DNA from: Aliivibrio fischeri ATCC 7744 = JCM 18803 = DSM 507
GTDB lineage: Bacteria > Pseudomonadota > Gammaproteobacteria > Enterobacterales > Vibrionaceae
DNA: 64,000 bases
Assembly: GCF_023983475.1 (NCBI RefSeq)
Contig: NZ_CP092712.1
Location: forward strand, 2,108,001 to 2,172,000
Direction: 5' to 3'
Under the pieces are notes generated by a model. It was not told the origin of the DNA. It was given only the letters and a program-made list of their open reading frames with translations, and ran no database searches. A program made the position numbers and the translations under genes. Positions 8,660 through 18,350 of this stretch are shown piece after piece. Numbering within the stretch: the first letter of the stretch is position 1; every line of letters starts with the position of its first letter.

Positions 8660-9412
8660 TTACTTAGATTCGGTAGATTTAGTCTCTACCAATGCTCTAA
8701 CCCAAGGTCTGTGGCTCTCTTTTGCTAAAATTTCATTCCTAAAGCGAATAAGAGTCACAGAAGCGAAGAAAGTTGCAAAGCCAAGTATATTTAATAGCAA
8801 TGGCCACAACATATCTGCTGAAATTGAAGGTTTATCAAACTTTGTGATGGTTGCGCCTTGATGAAGCGTGTTCCACCACTCAACAGAGAAGTGAATAATT
8901 GGTAGATTAATTACACCTACAATCGCAAGAATACCTGCTGCTCGCGCAGCCGTTCTTTGATCATCAAATGCATTATAAAGCGCCATTACACCTAGGTATA
9001 AGAATAGAAGGATCAGTTCAGAAGTTAGACGAGCATCCCATACCCACCATGCACCCCACATAGGTTTACCCCATACTGCACCAGTTAATAGAGCGATAAA
9101 AGTAAACACTGCGCCAATAGGAGCCATTGCAGCCGCCGCCATATCAGACAATTTTAATTGCCAAACTAGACCAATAAATGCAGCAATAGCCATCGACATA
9201 TACGCCCCCATAGACAAAATAGCCGAAGGCACATGAATGTAGATGATTCTAAAACTATCACCTTGCTGATAATCAGATGGAGCAAAAGCAAGACCCCAGA
9301 TGGTTCCTACTGTTAAGCTGATAATAGAAATCACCGCAAACCACGGCAATAGTGTGGTACTTAGTTGATACGCTTTTTCTGGTTTAGCGTAAGGATGTAG
9401 CCATTTCCACAT
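8660..9412 (-). CDS. ccmC: CcmC, heme-loading protein for CcmE
   Basis: CcmC attaches heme to CcmE on the periplasmic side. The 250-residue protein has six membrane helices, the WWD motif WGKPMWGAWWVWDARLT at about residues 114-130 and flanking heme-ligand histidines in RIIYIHVPSA (~60) and PIIHFSVEWWNTLHQG. It lies between ccmB and ccmD in the operon. Confidence 0.96.
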   Translation of the reverse strand: MWKWLHPYAKPEKAYQLSTTLLPWFAVISIISLTVGTIWGLAFAPSDYQQGDSFRIIYIHVPSAILSMGAYMSMAIAAFIGLVWQLKLSDMAAAAMAPIGAVFTFIALLTGAVWGKPMWGAWWVWDARLTSELILLFLYLGVMALYNAFDDQRTAARAAGILAIVGVINLPIIHFSVEWWNTLHQGATITKFDKPSISADMLWPLLLNILGFATFFASVTLIRFRNEILAKESHRPWVRALVETKSTESK

Positions 9413-9455
9413 TGATTTATCTCACTTACTTTCAAATATAAAAATTATAATTATG

Positions 9456-10124
9456 TTATTGCACACTGACTCGTAATGCCGAACTAATAGCAAACGGAGT
9501 CAATGTTGCAGAGCCCATTAGTAAGGCTCCTAAAATCGCTAATTGGCCATTATAAGCCATACCTAAACTTGCAGCATCTATCGCTGATGTTGCAAAAATT
9601 AAAACGGGAATATATAGAGGAAGGATCAACAAACTTAATAGCACCCCTCCCTTCTGCAAGCCTACGGTTAATGCTACCCCAACACCACCAAGAAAACTCA
9701 ATGTCGGCGTGCCCAACAATAATGTTAGTACAATCGCTAGCCAAGTATTAAAATCCAAAGAGAGCAAAATAGCGAGTAATGGGCTAATAATAATTAAAGG
9801 TAGTCCAGTTAATAGCCAGTGAGCAACCACTTTGGCTAACACCAATACTGAAAGAGGTGTTGGCATTAACATCATTTGTTCTAATGAGCCATCAGAGAAA
9901 TCATCTCGAAATAGACGCTCTAATGAAAGTAATGCAGATAATAATGCAGCAACCCAAACAATACCTGCTGCAATACGTGCTAACAAATTTGGCTCAGGAC
10001 CAATACTTAAAGGAAATAGCGTAATAACGATAATGAAGAACCATAATGGATTCAAAATATCGGCTTTACGGCGAAAGGCAATCAATAGCTCACGTCGAAT
10101 AATGGTTGTCATGGATGTTAACAT
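9456..10124 (-). CDS. ccmB: CcmB, ABC transporter membrane subunit
   Basis: The permease partner of CcmA, part of the complex that frees holo-CcmE from CcmC. The 222 residues include six hydrophobic helices. The N-terminal segment (TTIIRRELLIAFRRKADILNPLWFF) and LERLFRDDFSDGSLEQMMLMPTP are characteristic of CcmB. The gene starts on the base just after the ccmA stop codon, with no gap. Confidence 0.95.
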   Translation of the reverse strand: MLTSMTTIIRRELLIAFRRKADILNPLWFFIIVITLFPLSIGPEPNLLARIAAGIVWVAALLSALLSLERLFRDDFSDGSLEQMMLMPTPLSVLVLAKVVAHWLLTGLPLIIISPLLAILLSLDFNTWLAIVLTLLLGTPTLSFLGGVGVALTVGLQKGGVLLSLLILPLYIPVLIFATSAIDAASLGMAYNGQLAILGALLMGSATLTPFAISSALRVSVQ

Positions 10125-10739
10125 TTACTCACCTAACCTAATTTTTTTAAGTTCATTACTATCAATGAATAAATCTTGGTGAGTCGTTAATAACACAATT
10201 CCACCTTGTTTTGCATGATCCATAAATAACTTTTCGAGCACCTTTACACCTTGCTTATCAATCGCAGTTAAAGGCTCATCCAGTATCCATAATTTATGGT
10301 TACTTAACCAAAGACGCGCTAAAGCAACTCGTCTCTGTTGTCCTGCAGATAATTGTCCAGCGGCTACATCTTCTCTACCCGCTAACCCAACGCGAGCGAG
10401 TGCATCCCATATCGCAGCTTCGTTATAGTTATCATGCATTGATTGATAAAAGGCTAAATTCTCAAACGCAGTTAGCTCTCGTTTAACACCAGTATGGTGC
10501 CCAAGAAACAATAAGTCAGAATGAAACTCTTCACGATTCTGTTTTATCGATTCATTTTTCCAAAAAATATCACCTTCATCGGCATAGCCTAGCCCTGCGA
10601 TAATTCGGAGTAAGGTTGTTTTACCCGCACCATTTTGTCCTTCTATCTGAATTAGCTCACCATCAGAGATAGTAAAGTTTAAACGCTCAAACAAAACACG
10701 TTCATCACGGATACAGGTTACGTTGCGGATTTCTAACAT
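10125..10739 (-). CDS. ccmA: CcmA, ABC transporter ATP-binding subunit
   Basis: A cytoplasmic ATPase of the CcmAB complex. The ABC cassette is complete: Walker [10 protein letters not shown] (~34-42), signature LSAGQQRR (~130-136), Walker B LWILDEP (~150-156) and the switch histidine in LLTTHQD. The 204-residue length is normal for CcmA. It is the first gene of the ccm operon. Confidence 0.96.
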   Translation of the reverse strand: MLEIRNVTCIRDERVLFERLNFTISDGELIQIEGQNGAGKTTLLRIIAGLGYADEGDIFWKNESIKQNREEFHSDLLFLGHHTGVKRELTAFENLAFYQSMHDNYNEAAIWDALARVGLAGREDVAAGQLSAGQQRRVALARLWLSNHKLWILDEPLTAIDKQGVKVLEKLFMDHAKQGGIVLLTTHQDLFIDSNELKKIRLGE

Positions 10740-10770
10740 AGACTTCTATTTATTGGAAAATATTGAAGGC

Positions 10771-10779
10771 ATTCTAGCA
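10771..10779 (-). promoter_or_regulatory. Candidate extended -10 promoter of the ccm operon
   Basis: The minus strand reads TGCTAGAAT, an extended -10 element (TGn plus TAGAAT), 32 nt before the ccmA start. The -35 hexamer 17 nt upstream (AAGTTT) is poor. This is a prediction from sequence only. Confidence 0.4.
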
Positions 10780-10959
10780 CAGCAAAAAATGGGAAACTTA
10801 GATATTAAACAAATCTAATTGGATAGATAAGTAAATAAATATGTCTTTTAGTGATAGTTTTGTAATACCTTGTAATTTGTATGGCTATCATAGAGTTAGT
10901 TTACGATTTTACAAATACCACTTTATAGGTATGAAAATTATTATCCTCAATTTATGGAT

Positions 10960-10989
10960 AAAAAAAAGCCCCTCAAATAAGGAGCTCTT
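10960..10989 (-). terminator. Terminator of the flhA-che operon
   Basis: The minus strand reads AGAGCTCCTTATTTGAGGGGCT and then a run of seven or more T. The stem has some G-U pairs. It lies about 30 nt after the stop of the DUF2802 gene, the last gene of the operon. Confidence 0.75.
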
Positions 10990-11019
10990 AAATATTAACT
11001 TATCAATAGAAGCAGAGGA

Positions 11020-11481
11020 CTACTCTTCGTCTTCCATTCTCAATGGTGGCATTGACCCTTTACCAGCTGCAATTTTCGCCTGTAAAGACATCATTAACTC
11101 TGCTTCTGCTTTTGGAAGTTCACACTCTTCCATCAACTCATTGATCCCAGCGCCAAGTTGAACCAGCTTATTCGCTCTTGAATACAAACGACTATCGGCG
11201 TCTGTATTTTCTAACTCATTTAAACGATCATCAAAATGTTGATTTAATTGAGTTATATCAGCTACTTTTTGTCCCATATTAATGGAACCAGCACGAAACT
11301 CTACAAATTGCTTTTGCAGTTTTTGTTGTTCATCTTGTAGCTGCTTATATTGCTCTTGTGACTCAGTTAATTGTTGCATTAACTGTTTATTCTTACGGTT
11401 TAAGACCAAAAAAATCACAAGTACAAGGATCATTGTTGTTATTGCTAGTAGCTCAGGGAGCTGAGTTAAATTATCAACCAT
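11020..11481 (-). CDS. DUF2802 membrane-anchored coiled-coil protein
   Basis: The 153-residue protein has one N-terminal membrane helix (LLAITTMILVLVIFLVL) and then a long coiled coil rich in Lys, Gln and Glu (KQLMQQLTESQEQYKQLQDEQQKLQKQF). The C-terminal DUF2802 segment ends with VQLGAGINELMEECELPKAEAELMMSL, which resembles a small helix-turn-helix-like unit. It is the last gene of the chemotaxis operon and shares one base with the cheW stop codon. The same neighbour is found after cheW in Vibrio cholerae. Function is unknown; the position suggests a link to polar chemotaxis or flagellar assembly. Confidence 0.8.
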   Translation of the reverse strand: MVDNLTQLPELLAITTMILVLVIFLVLNRKNKQLMQQLTESQEQYKQLQDEQQKLQKQFVEFRAGSINMGQKVADITQLNQHFDDRLNELENTDADSRLYSRANKLVQLGAGINELMEECELPKAEAELMMSLQAKIAAGKGSMPPLRMEDEE

Positions 11482-11975
11482 TATAGGTTTGCCATGTCAT
11501 CCCATTCGTCGTCAGACAAAAGTTTGTTAAGGTCTACCAAGATAAGTAGGTTGCCGTCACGGTTGCTAACGCCTTGGATGAACTTGGCGCTTTCTTCCGT
11601 GCCAACACTTGGCGTCGTATCAATTTCAGATGAACGTAAGTATACAACTTCCGCTACGCTATCAACAAGGATACCGATAACTTGACGCTCAGATTCGATA
11701 ACAATAATACGTGTGTTATCTGTAATTTCACCCTGCATTAAACCAAAACGTGAACGAGTATCAATAACTGTTACTACATTACCACGTAGGTTAATGATAC
11801 CTAACACGTAATCTGGAGCACCTGGAACTGGTGCAATTTCAGTATGGCGAAGTACTTCACGCACTTGCATTACGTTGATACCGTAAGTTTCTTCTTCTAA
11901 TTGAAATGTTACCCACTGCAGAACTTCATCGTTCACTTGATCTTTGCGGATCTCTACTTCATTAACCTGAGACAT
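11481..11975 (-). CDS. cheW: CheW, chemotaxis coupling protein
   Basis: CheW links CheA to the chemoreceptors in the membrane array. The 164-residue protein is a single CheW domain: VTFQLEEETYGINVMQVREVLR, IAPVPGAPDYVLGIINLRGNVVTVIDTRSRFG and VGILVDSVAEVVYL are all family signatures. It sits between parP and the DUF2802 gene in the che operon. Confidence 0.96.
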   Translation of the reverse strand: MSQVNEVEIRKDQVNDEVLQWVTFQLEEETYGINVMQVREVLRHTEIAPVPGAPDYVLGIINLRGNVVTVIDTRSRFGLMQGEITDNTRIIVIESERQVIGILVDSVAEVVYLRSSEIDTTPSVGTEESAKFIQGVSNRDGNLLILVDLNKLLSDDEWDDMANL

Positions 11976-12003
11976 TTTATTTCCTCGTCCTATTAGAGTT
12001 ATT

Positions 12004-13062
12004 TTACTCTATTCCCTTAATGTCGAGACCGGCATTAAGCATAGCAATCATCGCCTCAACATGAATTAAGGCACACATCTTTTCTTTTACCATTCCAGAT
12101 AACCAAGGTCGTTTTCCTGCGGTCTCACGCCATCGAATACGATCACTTGTTAATGTTTCCGTCCCGGCTAGCGCGTTACACGCTAATCCCCATTTGCTTT
12201 CACCAAGCATAACAAGGTATTGGTAATCTTCTTTGTAACTTTCATCTTTGATACTTTGTGGCATCACCCACTTAGCAGTATCAAGCGCATCAATTTTTAA
12301 TTCTCGACTAGTTTGTAAGCCAAGGTACCAATCAGGACGACCAATTAAATGACTAAACTCTGTAATTTGGTGAATACCACCTAATTCAGCTAATGGTACT
12401 GCAAACATCACTCCCATAACTTCAAAGAAAAGTACTTGGAATTCTTCTTGATGCTCTGCATTTTTCCAATCAAGTCCACTTGGCGGTGGTGCTTTGCCTG
12501 CTTGGGTTTCTAACTCTTCGCTGTTATCTATATCGGCAGTAACTTCAATCTCTTCAGATTCTGTCTCTTCGATAACAGGAGCAACCTCAATTTTATCCGA
12601 TAAATCCCATGCAGAAAGATCAAGCTCTTCAGGCTCTTCTTCTGTAATAGGTTGGAGCTCATTAGCATCCGATTCTGTTTTTTCAATTTCACCAGAAACT
12701 AAGGCATCAATTTCATCTTGAACGTTTAATTGAGAATTTTCTAACTGGCTTAATAAACGCTGCACATCTTCTAATTGAGGCATCTCAAATGGATAATCAT
12801 CATATTCATCCACTTGCGGAGACGCTTGCAACTGATACTGAGGTTCAGGAGTATCTAATGTTACTGAATCAGACTGCCAATCAGAAACTGACTCGGATTC
12901 TGGTTCGTCCTCAATTTCAATATCAGCGACTGGTTCAGGCTCAACTAACTCTTCACGAACTTCTTCAAGATTAACGTCTTGCTCAATGACATCTTCATCT
13001 AACAGTGACGAGAAATAATCATCAAGAGCTTCTTCACTGGTAAATGTTTTAAAATCAGCCAT
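12004..13062 (-). CDS. parP: ParP, CheW-domain protein for polar chemotaxis arrays
   Basis: The 352-residue protein begins with a very acidic, Glu/Asp/Ser-rich region (residues ~1-190, with EEP and EPE runs) and ends with a CheW-like domain (FQVLFFEVMGVMFAVPLAELGGI onward). In Vibrio, ParP joins the array through this domain, contacts ParC and the CheA linker, and keeps arrays at the cell pole. The identification rests on the CheW-like C-terminus, the acidic N-terminus and the fixed position between cheW and parC. It overlaps parC by 1 nt. Confidence 0.88.
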   Translation of the reverse strand: MADFKTFTSEEALDDYFSSLLDEDVIEQDVNLEEVREELVEPEPVADIEIEDEPESESVSDWQSDSVTLDTPEPQYQLQASPQVDEYDDYPFEMPQLEDVQRLLSQLENSQLNVQDEIDALVSGEIEKTESDANELQPITEEEPEELDLSAWDLSDKIEVAPVIEETESEEIEVTADIDNSEELETQAGKAPPPSGLDWKNAEHQEEFQVLFFEVMGVMFAVPLAELGGIHQITEFSHLIGRPDWYLGLQTSRELKIDALDTAKWVMPQSIKDESYKEDYQYLVMLGESKWGLACNALAGTETLTSDRIRWRETAGKRPWLSGMVKEKMCALIHVEAMIAMLNAGLDIKGIE

Positions 13063-13829
13063 TAAGCTAATCTCTCCAAGTAGTTCAGTAATGTTTTATA
13101 CGCAAAAACGCCACGACTATTTGGAGATACAAATGACGGTGGCATTCTTTTTAAGCTGGCATCTCTAAATTTTGTATCAATAGGTACTGCAGATGCCCAC
13201 ACCTGATCTTGATAGCTATTTTTTAAATCCATCAAGGTTTGTAACGAAGCATTTGTACGCTTATCGTACATAGTAGGAATAATGGTCACATCAAACAAAG
13301 AAGGTTTATTTCTTTGCATTATCGTTAATGTTCTCATCATTCGTTCTAAACCTTTCATCGCTAGGAATTCAGTTTGAACAGGAATAAGCACTCGAGTACT
13401 TGCCGCTAATGCATTAACCATCATCACACCAAGAATCGGTGGACAATCAATCAATACATAATCGTAATCAGCTTCTAAGGCTTTAAGTGCGCGCTTTAGC
13501 ACTAACCCCATCCCATTACGGTTTCCCATAACACGATCAAGTGTCGCAAGTGACATATGAGCAGGAATAATATCAAGCCCTGGGATATCACTTTTTAATA
13601 CAAAAGGAGCTACCGTGGTTTTATTGATTGTAGGTAATTGAAACAACTCAAATAAGCTGCATGGTAAATCGTCTGAATCATAGCCTAAGTAAGTAGTTAG
13701 AGACCCATGGGGATCCGTATCTACCATTAGTACACGTTTACCACGTTGATTTAACAACCCTGCTAATGTGATTGTGGTTGTGGTTTTACCCACGCCACCT
13801 TTCTGATTAGCTATGCTCCAGACAATCAT
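13062..13829 (-). CDS. parC: ParC, ParA-like ATPase for polar array placement
   Basis: A ParA/MinD-family ATPase. The deviant Walker A is KGGVGKTTT with the signature lysine at residue 10, followed by VLMVDTDPHGSLTTYLG (Walker A') and YDYVLIDCPPILG (Walker B). In Vibrio this protein recruits ParP and the chemotaxis arrays to the old pole. It is not the topoisomerase subunit of the same name. It sits between cheB and parP in the che operon, which separates it from plasmid or chromosome partition ParA. Confidence 0.92.
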   Translation of the reverse strand: MIVWSIANQKGGVGKTTTTITLAGLLNQRGKRVLMVDTDPHGSLTTYLGYDSDDLPCSLFELFQLPTINKTTVAPFVLKSDIPGLDIIPAHMSLATLDRVMGNRNGMGLVLKRALKALEADYDYVLIDCPPILGVMMVNALAASTRVLIPVQTEFLAMKGLERMMRTLTIMQRNKPSLFDVTIIPTMYDKRTNASLQTLMDLKNSYQDQVWASAVPIDTKFRDASLKRMPPSFVSPNSRGVFAYKTLLNYLERLA

Positions 13830-13837
13830 GTTATTTC

Positions 13838-14968
13838 CTACTTCAATCCAACTTCAACAAGCATTCTTTCAGCAATGCGATCAAGCGGTAAACTTTCTGA
13901 AGATAAACCGGCTTTATCGACAGCTTGAGGCATACCATATACCACACAGCTTTGCTCATCTTGAGACCAAATAGTTGCGCCACCAGCTTTAAGCATTCGA
14001 CAGCCTTCTCGACCATCTGCGCCCATACCAGTTAAGATCATCGACAGAACTTTATCACCGTATACTTTCGCAGCAGATCCGAAGGTAACATCAACACATG
14101 GTTTATAATTCATGCGTTCACCACCATCTAAAATCTTCAAGCGTGAAGCGCCCGGACGGCCATCAACCATCATTTGCAAACCACCTGGAGCCAAATATGC
14201 ACAACCTGGTTTTAACACATCGCCATCTTCTGCTTCTTTAACTTGAATTTTGCACAAGTTATTTAAACGAGCAGCAAACGCCGCCGTAAAAGTGGCAGGC
14301 ATATGTTGAACCAAAATAATTGGATGTGGGTAATTCGCCGGAATCGCCGTTAATATCTTTTGCAGTGCAACTGGACCACCCGTTGAAGTCCCAATAGCCG
14401 TTAATTGATACTTTTTACCCGTCGCTTTAAAGCGTTGTGCAATTGGAGCTGCTGGTGCTGCTTTTACAGGAGATGCTGTTAATGCAGAAGTCGCAGTTCG
14501 TGTTGTTGCTGTACGAGATTCAACAGTACTTGTTGATTGCGAACTCAGAACTGGTCTGCGCATAAATGATTTTTTACGCGCAATTTCAGCAATTCGTTTC
14601 TGTAGTAAAGAAACCGCTTCATCACGATTACGTGCTATGTCTTCAAATTTCTTAGGTAAGAAATCAAGAGCTCCCGCATCCAAAGCATCAAGTGTTGCTT
14701 TTGCGCCATCGTGAGTTAGCGAAGAGAACATTAAGGTTGGTGTTGGACACGCCTTCATGATCTCTCGGACTGCAGAGATGCCGTCCATGACTGGCATCTC
14801 AATATCCATTGTTATTACATCTGGCTTTAATGATTTCGCTTTTTCTACCGCTTCTTTACCATTTACAGCCACGTCGATAACTTCAAGACGTGGATCTGAA
14901 TTGATAATTTCACTTACTCGGCGGCGGAAAAAACTAGAATCATCTACCACTAATACTTTTATAGCCAT
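13838..14968 (-). CDS. cheB: CheB, chemoreceptor methylesterase/deamidase
   Basis: CheB removes methyl groups from receptor glutamates during adaptation. The receiver domain (residues 1-~120) has the phosphoacceptor Asp55 in [10 protein letters not shown] Thr/Ala/Ser-rich linker follows (~140-185). The esterase domain has the catalytic triad Ser195 ([10 protein letters not shown]), His222 (VQHMP) and Asp318 (TGMGADG). The methyltransferase CheR is not in this window. Confidence 0.96.
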   Translation of the reverse strand: MAIKVLVVDDSSFFRRRVSEIINSDPRLEVIDVAVNGKEAVEKAKSLKPDVITMDIEMPVMDGISAVREIMKACPTPTLMFSSLTHDGAKATLDALDAGALDFLPKKFEDIARNRDEAVSLLQKRIAEIARKKSFMRRPVLSSQSTSTVESRTATTRTATSALTASPVKAAPAAPIAQRFKATGKKYQLTAIGTSTGGPVALQKILTAIPANYPHPIILVQHMPATFTAAFAARLNNLCKIQVKEAEDGDVLKPGCAYLAPGGLQMMVDGRPGASRLKILDGGERMNYKPCVDVTFGSAAKVYGDKVLSMILTGMGADGREGCRMLKAGGATIWSQDEQSCVVYGMPQAVDKAGLSSESLPLDRIAERMLVEVGLK

Positions 14969-14983
14969 GTCAATCCTTGTGCA

Positions 14984-17176
14984 TTAACGCATGCGAACGG
15001 CGTAACGCTTTAACAAGTTAGGAACGTCAAGGATCAATGCAATATGACCATCAGAAGTAATCGTTGCACCTGCCATACCTGGAGTGCCTTGCAATAGTTC
15101 ATCTAGCGGTTTAATAACCACTTCTTCTTGACCTATTAAGGTATCAACAACAAAACCAACACGTTGAGCGCCAAGTTGAATAATTACAACATGACCTAAC
15201 CCTGTACGTTCTGTTTGACGACTACCAGGAACCAACCAATCTTGTAAGAAGAACAGTGGGATCGACTTTTCACGAACAATTGTTGTTAATTGACCATCAA
15301 CGATGTTTGTCTTAGACAGATCAAGATGGAAAATCTCATTTACACTTGCTAATGGAAGTGCAAATGGTTGATTCGCAACACCAACCATTAACGTTGGTAA
15401 GATTGCAAGAGTCAGTGGCACTTTGATTACGATCTTAGTACCTTCACCCATGTTTGAATCAATATCAATTGAACCATTTAATTGGTTGATCGCTGTTTTA
15501 ACCACGTCCATACCTACACCACGACCTGAAATATCTGAAATTTCAGTCTTAGTTGAGAAACCTGGTGCAAAAATAAGGTTATAACATTCTTTATTTGTTA
15601 AGCGTGATGCAGCATCGCTGTCCATCAAACCTCGGTTTACCGCAATACCACGAAGTTTATCTGCATCCATACCACCACCATCATCAATGATGCTCAGTAA
15701 GATGTGATCCCCTTCTTGAGATGCTGATAAAATCACTTTACCTGTGCGATCTTTACCCGCTTTTAAACGGTCATCAGGCATTTCAATACCATGATCCACA
15801 GAGTTACGAACTAAGTGAATCAATGGATCGGCAAGCGCTTCAACCAAGTTTTTATCTAAATCAGTTTCTTCACCGCGCATTTCTAGCACGATGTCTTTTT
15901 TCAGTGTACGAGCCAAGTCACGTACAACTCGTGGGAAACGACCAAATACTTTCTTAATTGGTTGCATACGAGTTTTCATTACTGCACCTTGAAGATCGGC
16001 AGTAACGACATCTAGATTTGATACTGCTTTTGACATTTCTTCGTCATTGCTGTTCAAACCTAAACTCACTAAACGGTTGCGAACAAGTACAAGTTCTCCC
16101 ACCATATTCATGATGTTATCTAGCGTTGATGTATCAACACGTACCGTACTTTCTGATTGTGATTTTGCTGGCGCTTTTGCTGGTGCCTTTGCAACCGCTT
16201 TCACATCTTCTTTCGGTGCTTGTGTTCTTGTCGGCGCCGGTGCAGTTGTTCTTGTTGGTGCTTCAGCTACTGGTGCTGGTGCACTTGTCGTCTGATTCAT
16301 AGCAGCAACAGGCTGAACAGCTTGATCAAGCTCTTCTTCAGTAGGACCTTTGCCTGAACCATGCAGTTGATCAAGTAATTTCTCAAACTCATCATCTGTC
16401 ATTAAATCTGAATCACCAGAATTTGACAGAATATCTTCTACAGGCTTAGCTGCTGGAGCTGTCGTTGCATTACTTGGGCTTTTACCTGAGCCATGAAGTT
16501 CATCAAGCAAACGCTCAAACTCATCATCAGTAATATCGCCATCATCAGCATTCGTTGACGATGCAATAGGCGCAGCAGGAGCTGGTGTTACTGAAGCAGC
16601 ACTACTTGGAGACGCGCCTTTACCGTGTAATTCATCTAATAATCGCTCAAATTCATCTTCTGTAATATCATCAACAGAATCATGATTATTAGCCGAAACA
16701 GAAACCTCTTCTACAGAAGGAGTTACTTCAATTACTGGTTCTTCAACAACAGCTTCGTTTGCAGCTGATGCAATTTCATCTTCTGATGCTGGTTTGCTTA
16801 AACGATGCAGTTCATCAAGCAAGCTTTGTTCTGCCGGCTCTAAAGCTTCACCATTTTGCACTGAGCTGAACATAACATTCACAGTATCAAGTGCTTGTAA
16901 GATGGTATCCATTAGCTCAGAAGTAACTTTACGTTTACCTGTTCTAAGAATATCAAATACGTTTTCCGCACCATGACAAGCATCAACTAATTCAGTTAAT
17001 GACAAAAAGCCTGCACCGCCTTTAACGGTATGAAAACCACGGAAAATAGCATTTAATAAATCAGCATCATCAGGGCGTTGCTCTAATTCAACTAATTGTT
17101 CAGAAAGTAGCTCGAGAATTTCTCCTGCTTCAATTAAGAAATCTTGCAGGATGTCTTCATCCATTTCAAAGCTCAT
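14984..17176 (-). CDS. cheA: CheA, chemotaxis histidine kinase
   Basis: The 730-residue kinase has an Hpt/P1 domain with phosphorylated His49 (FHTVKGGAGF), then a long Ala/Pro-rich linker (~125-350). The dimerisation domain starts near TSTLDNIMNMVGELVLVRNRL. The ATPase domain has HLVRNSVDHGIE (N box), DDGGGMD (G1) and SGRGVGMDVV (G2), and a CheW-like P5 domain follows. The linker carries three copies of a D-E-F-E-x-L-L-D-x-L-H-G motif (residues ~169-278), in the region where Vibrio CheA contacts ParP. No separate P2 domain is recognisable. Confidence 0.96.
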   Translation of the reverse strand: MSFEMDEDILQDFLIEAGEILELLSEQLVELEQRPDDADLLNAIFRGFHTVKGGAGFLSLTELVDACHGAENVFDILRTGKRKVTSELMDTILQALDTVNVMFSSVQNGEALEPAEQSLLDELHRLSKPASEDEIASAANEAVVEEPVIEVTPSVEEVSVSANNHDSVDDITEDEFERLLDELHGKGASPSSAASVTPAPAAPIASSTNADDGDITDDEFERLLDELHGSGKSPSNATTAPAAKPVEDILSNSGDSDLMTDDEFEKLLDQLHGSGKGPTEEELDQAVQPVAAMNQTTSAPAPVAEAPTRTTAPAPTRTQAPKEDVKAVAKAPAKAPAKSQSESTVRVDTSTLDNIMNMVGELVLVRNRLVSLGLNSNDEEMSKAVSNLDVVTADLQGAVMKTRMQPIKKVFGRFPRVVRDLARTLKKDIVLEMRGEETDLDKNLVEALADPLIHLVRNSVDHGIEMPDDRLKAGKDRTGKVILSASQEGDHILLSIIDDGGGMDADKLRGIAVNRGLMDSDAASRLTNKECYNLIFAPGFSTKTEISDISGRGVGMDVVKTAINQLNGSIDIDSNMGEGTKIVIKVPLTLAILPTLMVGVANQPFALPLASVNEIFHLDLSKTNIVDGQLTTIVREKSIPLFFLQDWLVPGSRQTERTGLGHVVIIQLGAQRVGFVVDTLIGQEEVVIKPLDELLQGTPGMAGATITSDGHIALILDVPNLLKRYAVRMR
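16343..16672 (-). repeat. Three repeats of DDEFExLLDxLHGxG in the CheA linker
   Basis: Copies lie at about residues 169-187, 213-234 and 256-278 of CheA, each starting (D/T)xDEFE and ending LHG(S/K)G. A shorter relative, EQSLLDELHRL, is at ~116-126, and a LID-like context surrounds them. The linkers between copies are Ala/Ser/Pro-rich. Confidence 0.85.
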
Positions 17177-17185
17177 AGTATTCCT

Positions 17186-17902
17186 CTAAAATCCTAGACT
17201 GGCTAATAGGTCATCAACATCATCTTGAGATGCTACAGCGTCTTCGCGTTCATGCGGGTTGATAATTGGTCCTTCAGCAACAGCAGGTTTCTTCGATTGG
17301 TCCGCTGCATCTAACCGCTCTTCCACTTTAAACAACGTCAAGATATCAACCAATCGGTCTTCAACTTCTTGAACTAACGTAATTACTCGTTTAATAACTT
17401 GACCAGTAAGGTCTTGGAAGTCTTGTGCCATTAAGATAGTGGTTAGTTCATTACGAAGCTCTGAACTATTACCTTCAACTTGAGTTAATAATCCATCAAT
17501 GTTGTGGCATAAGGTTTTGAACTGAGCAAGCTCAATTCGACCTTTCATTAAACTGTTCCACTGTGGGCGAACTTGAAGCAAGCCTTCGTGCAATTCGTCT
17601 GCAATAGGTAATGAACGATCAACAGCATCCATAGTTTTATTGGCTGCCATTTCCGTTTTATCAATCACATATTGCAAACGATCACGCGCATCTGGAATCT
17701 CATCATTAGCAATGGCAACAACTCGATGATCAAGTTTAAAGTTCTTCAAAGACTCATGAAGATCACGAGTTAAAGAACCTATCTCTTTCAACATTGGTTG
17801 TTCACTTGGCATTGCTAACGAAGCAACTAATTGATTTGCTTCTTCTTGCTTGCCATCTTCTAATAAAGCGACAAGTTCCTTAGCATCAGTTAATGAAATC
17901 AT
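17186..17902 (-). CDS. cheZ: CheZ, CheY-P phosphatase
   Basis: CheZ dephosphorylates CheY-P. The 238-residue, mainly helical protein has the catalytic segment LMAQDFQDLTGQVIKRVI, whose glutamine after DF supplies the in-line water. The C-terminus QDDVDDLLASLGF is the CheY-binding tail. It lies between cheY and cheA, 9 nt before cheA. Confidence 0.95.
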   Translation of the reverse strand: MISLTDAKELVALLEDGKQEEANQLVASLAMPSEQPMLKEIGSLTRDLHESLKNFKLDHRVVAIANDEIPDARDRLQYVIDKTEMAANKTMDAVDRSLPIADELHEGLLQVRPQWNSLMKGRIELAQFKTLCHNIDGLLTQVEGNSSELRNELTTILMAQDFQDLTGQVIKRVITLVQEVEDRLVDILTLFKVEERLDAADQSKKPAVAEGPIINPHEREDAVASQDDVDDLLASLGF

Positions 17903-17933
17903 CTTTTACTAATCCTTCCAACGCAACATCGAC

Positions 17934-18311
17934 TTATAAACGTTCAAAAATCTTGTCTAATTTTTCTTTTAATGTTGCAGCAGTGAAAGGCTTAACAATG
18001 TAGCCATTTACGCCAGCTTGAGCAGCTTCAATGATTTGTTCACGCTTAGCTTCAGCTGTGATCATTAATACTGGTAAGTGTTTTAACTCGTCATCGACAC
18101 GAATTGTCTTTAGCAAGTCGATCCCCTGCATCCCTGGCATGTTCCAATCTGTTACTACAAAATCGAAACCACCTTTTTTAAGCAGTGGCAGTGCTGTTAA
18201 ACCATCATCCGCTTCTTGGGTGTTATTAAAACCTAAGTCACGTAATAAGTTTTTTACAATACGGCGCATTGTTGAAAAGTCATCAACAATAAGGATCTTC
18301 ATGTTTTTATT
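17934..18311 (-). CDS. cheY: CheY, chemotaxis response regulator
   Basis: The phosphorylated form binds FliM/FliN to reverse the motor. It is a single receiver domain: [19 protein letters not shown], phosphoacceptor Asp in VVTDWNMPG, Thr in MITAEAKRE and Lys in IVKPFTA. I place the start at TTG 18311 (product [12 protein letters not shown]...) because GGAGG lies 5 nt upstream and the length then matches E. coli CheY. A longer frame begins with another TTG at 18335, and an ATG at 18302 is also possible but too far from the ribosome site. Confidence 0.93.
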   Translation of the reverse strand, partial: NKNMKILIVDDFSTMRRIVKNLLRDLGFNNTQEADDGLTALPLLKKGGFDFVVTDWNMPGMQGIDLLKTIRVDDELKHLPVLMITAEAKREQIIEAAQAGVNGYIVKPFTAATLKEKLDKIFERL

Positions 18312-18350
18312 CAAAATCGCCTCCAGTGAGGGCAAAGTAACGGGATTTAA

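Noticed and set aside
10841-11161. Rightward open frame of 106 codons
   Set aside because: It overlaps the che-operon terminator and the DUF2802 gene; its first part is A/T-rich intergenic DNA and the rest is antisense to a real gene.
13062-13829. ParA-like gene considered as part of a plasmid or chromosome partition locus
   Set aside because: No ParB partner or parS-like repeats are nearby, and it is locked between cheB and parP as in other Vibrio chemotaxis operons.
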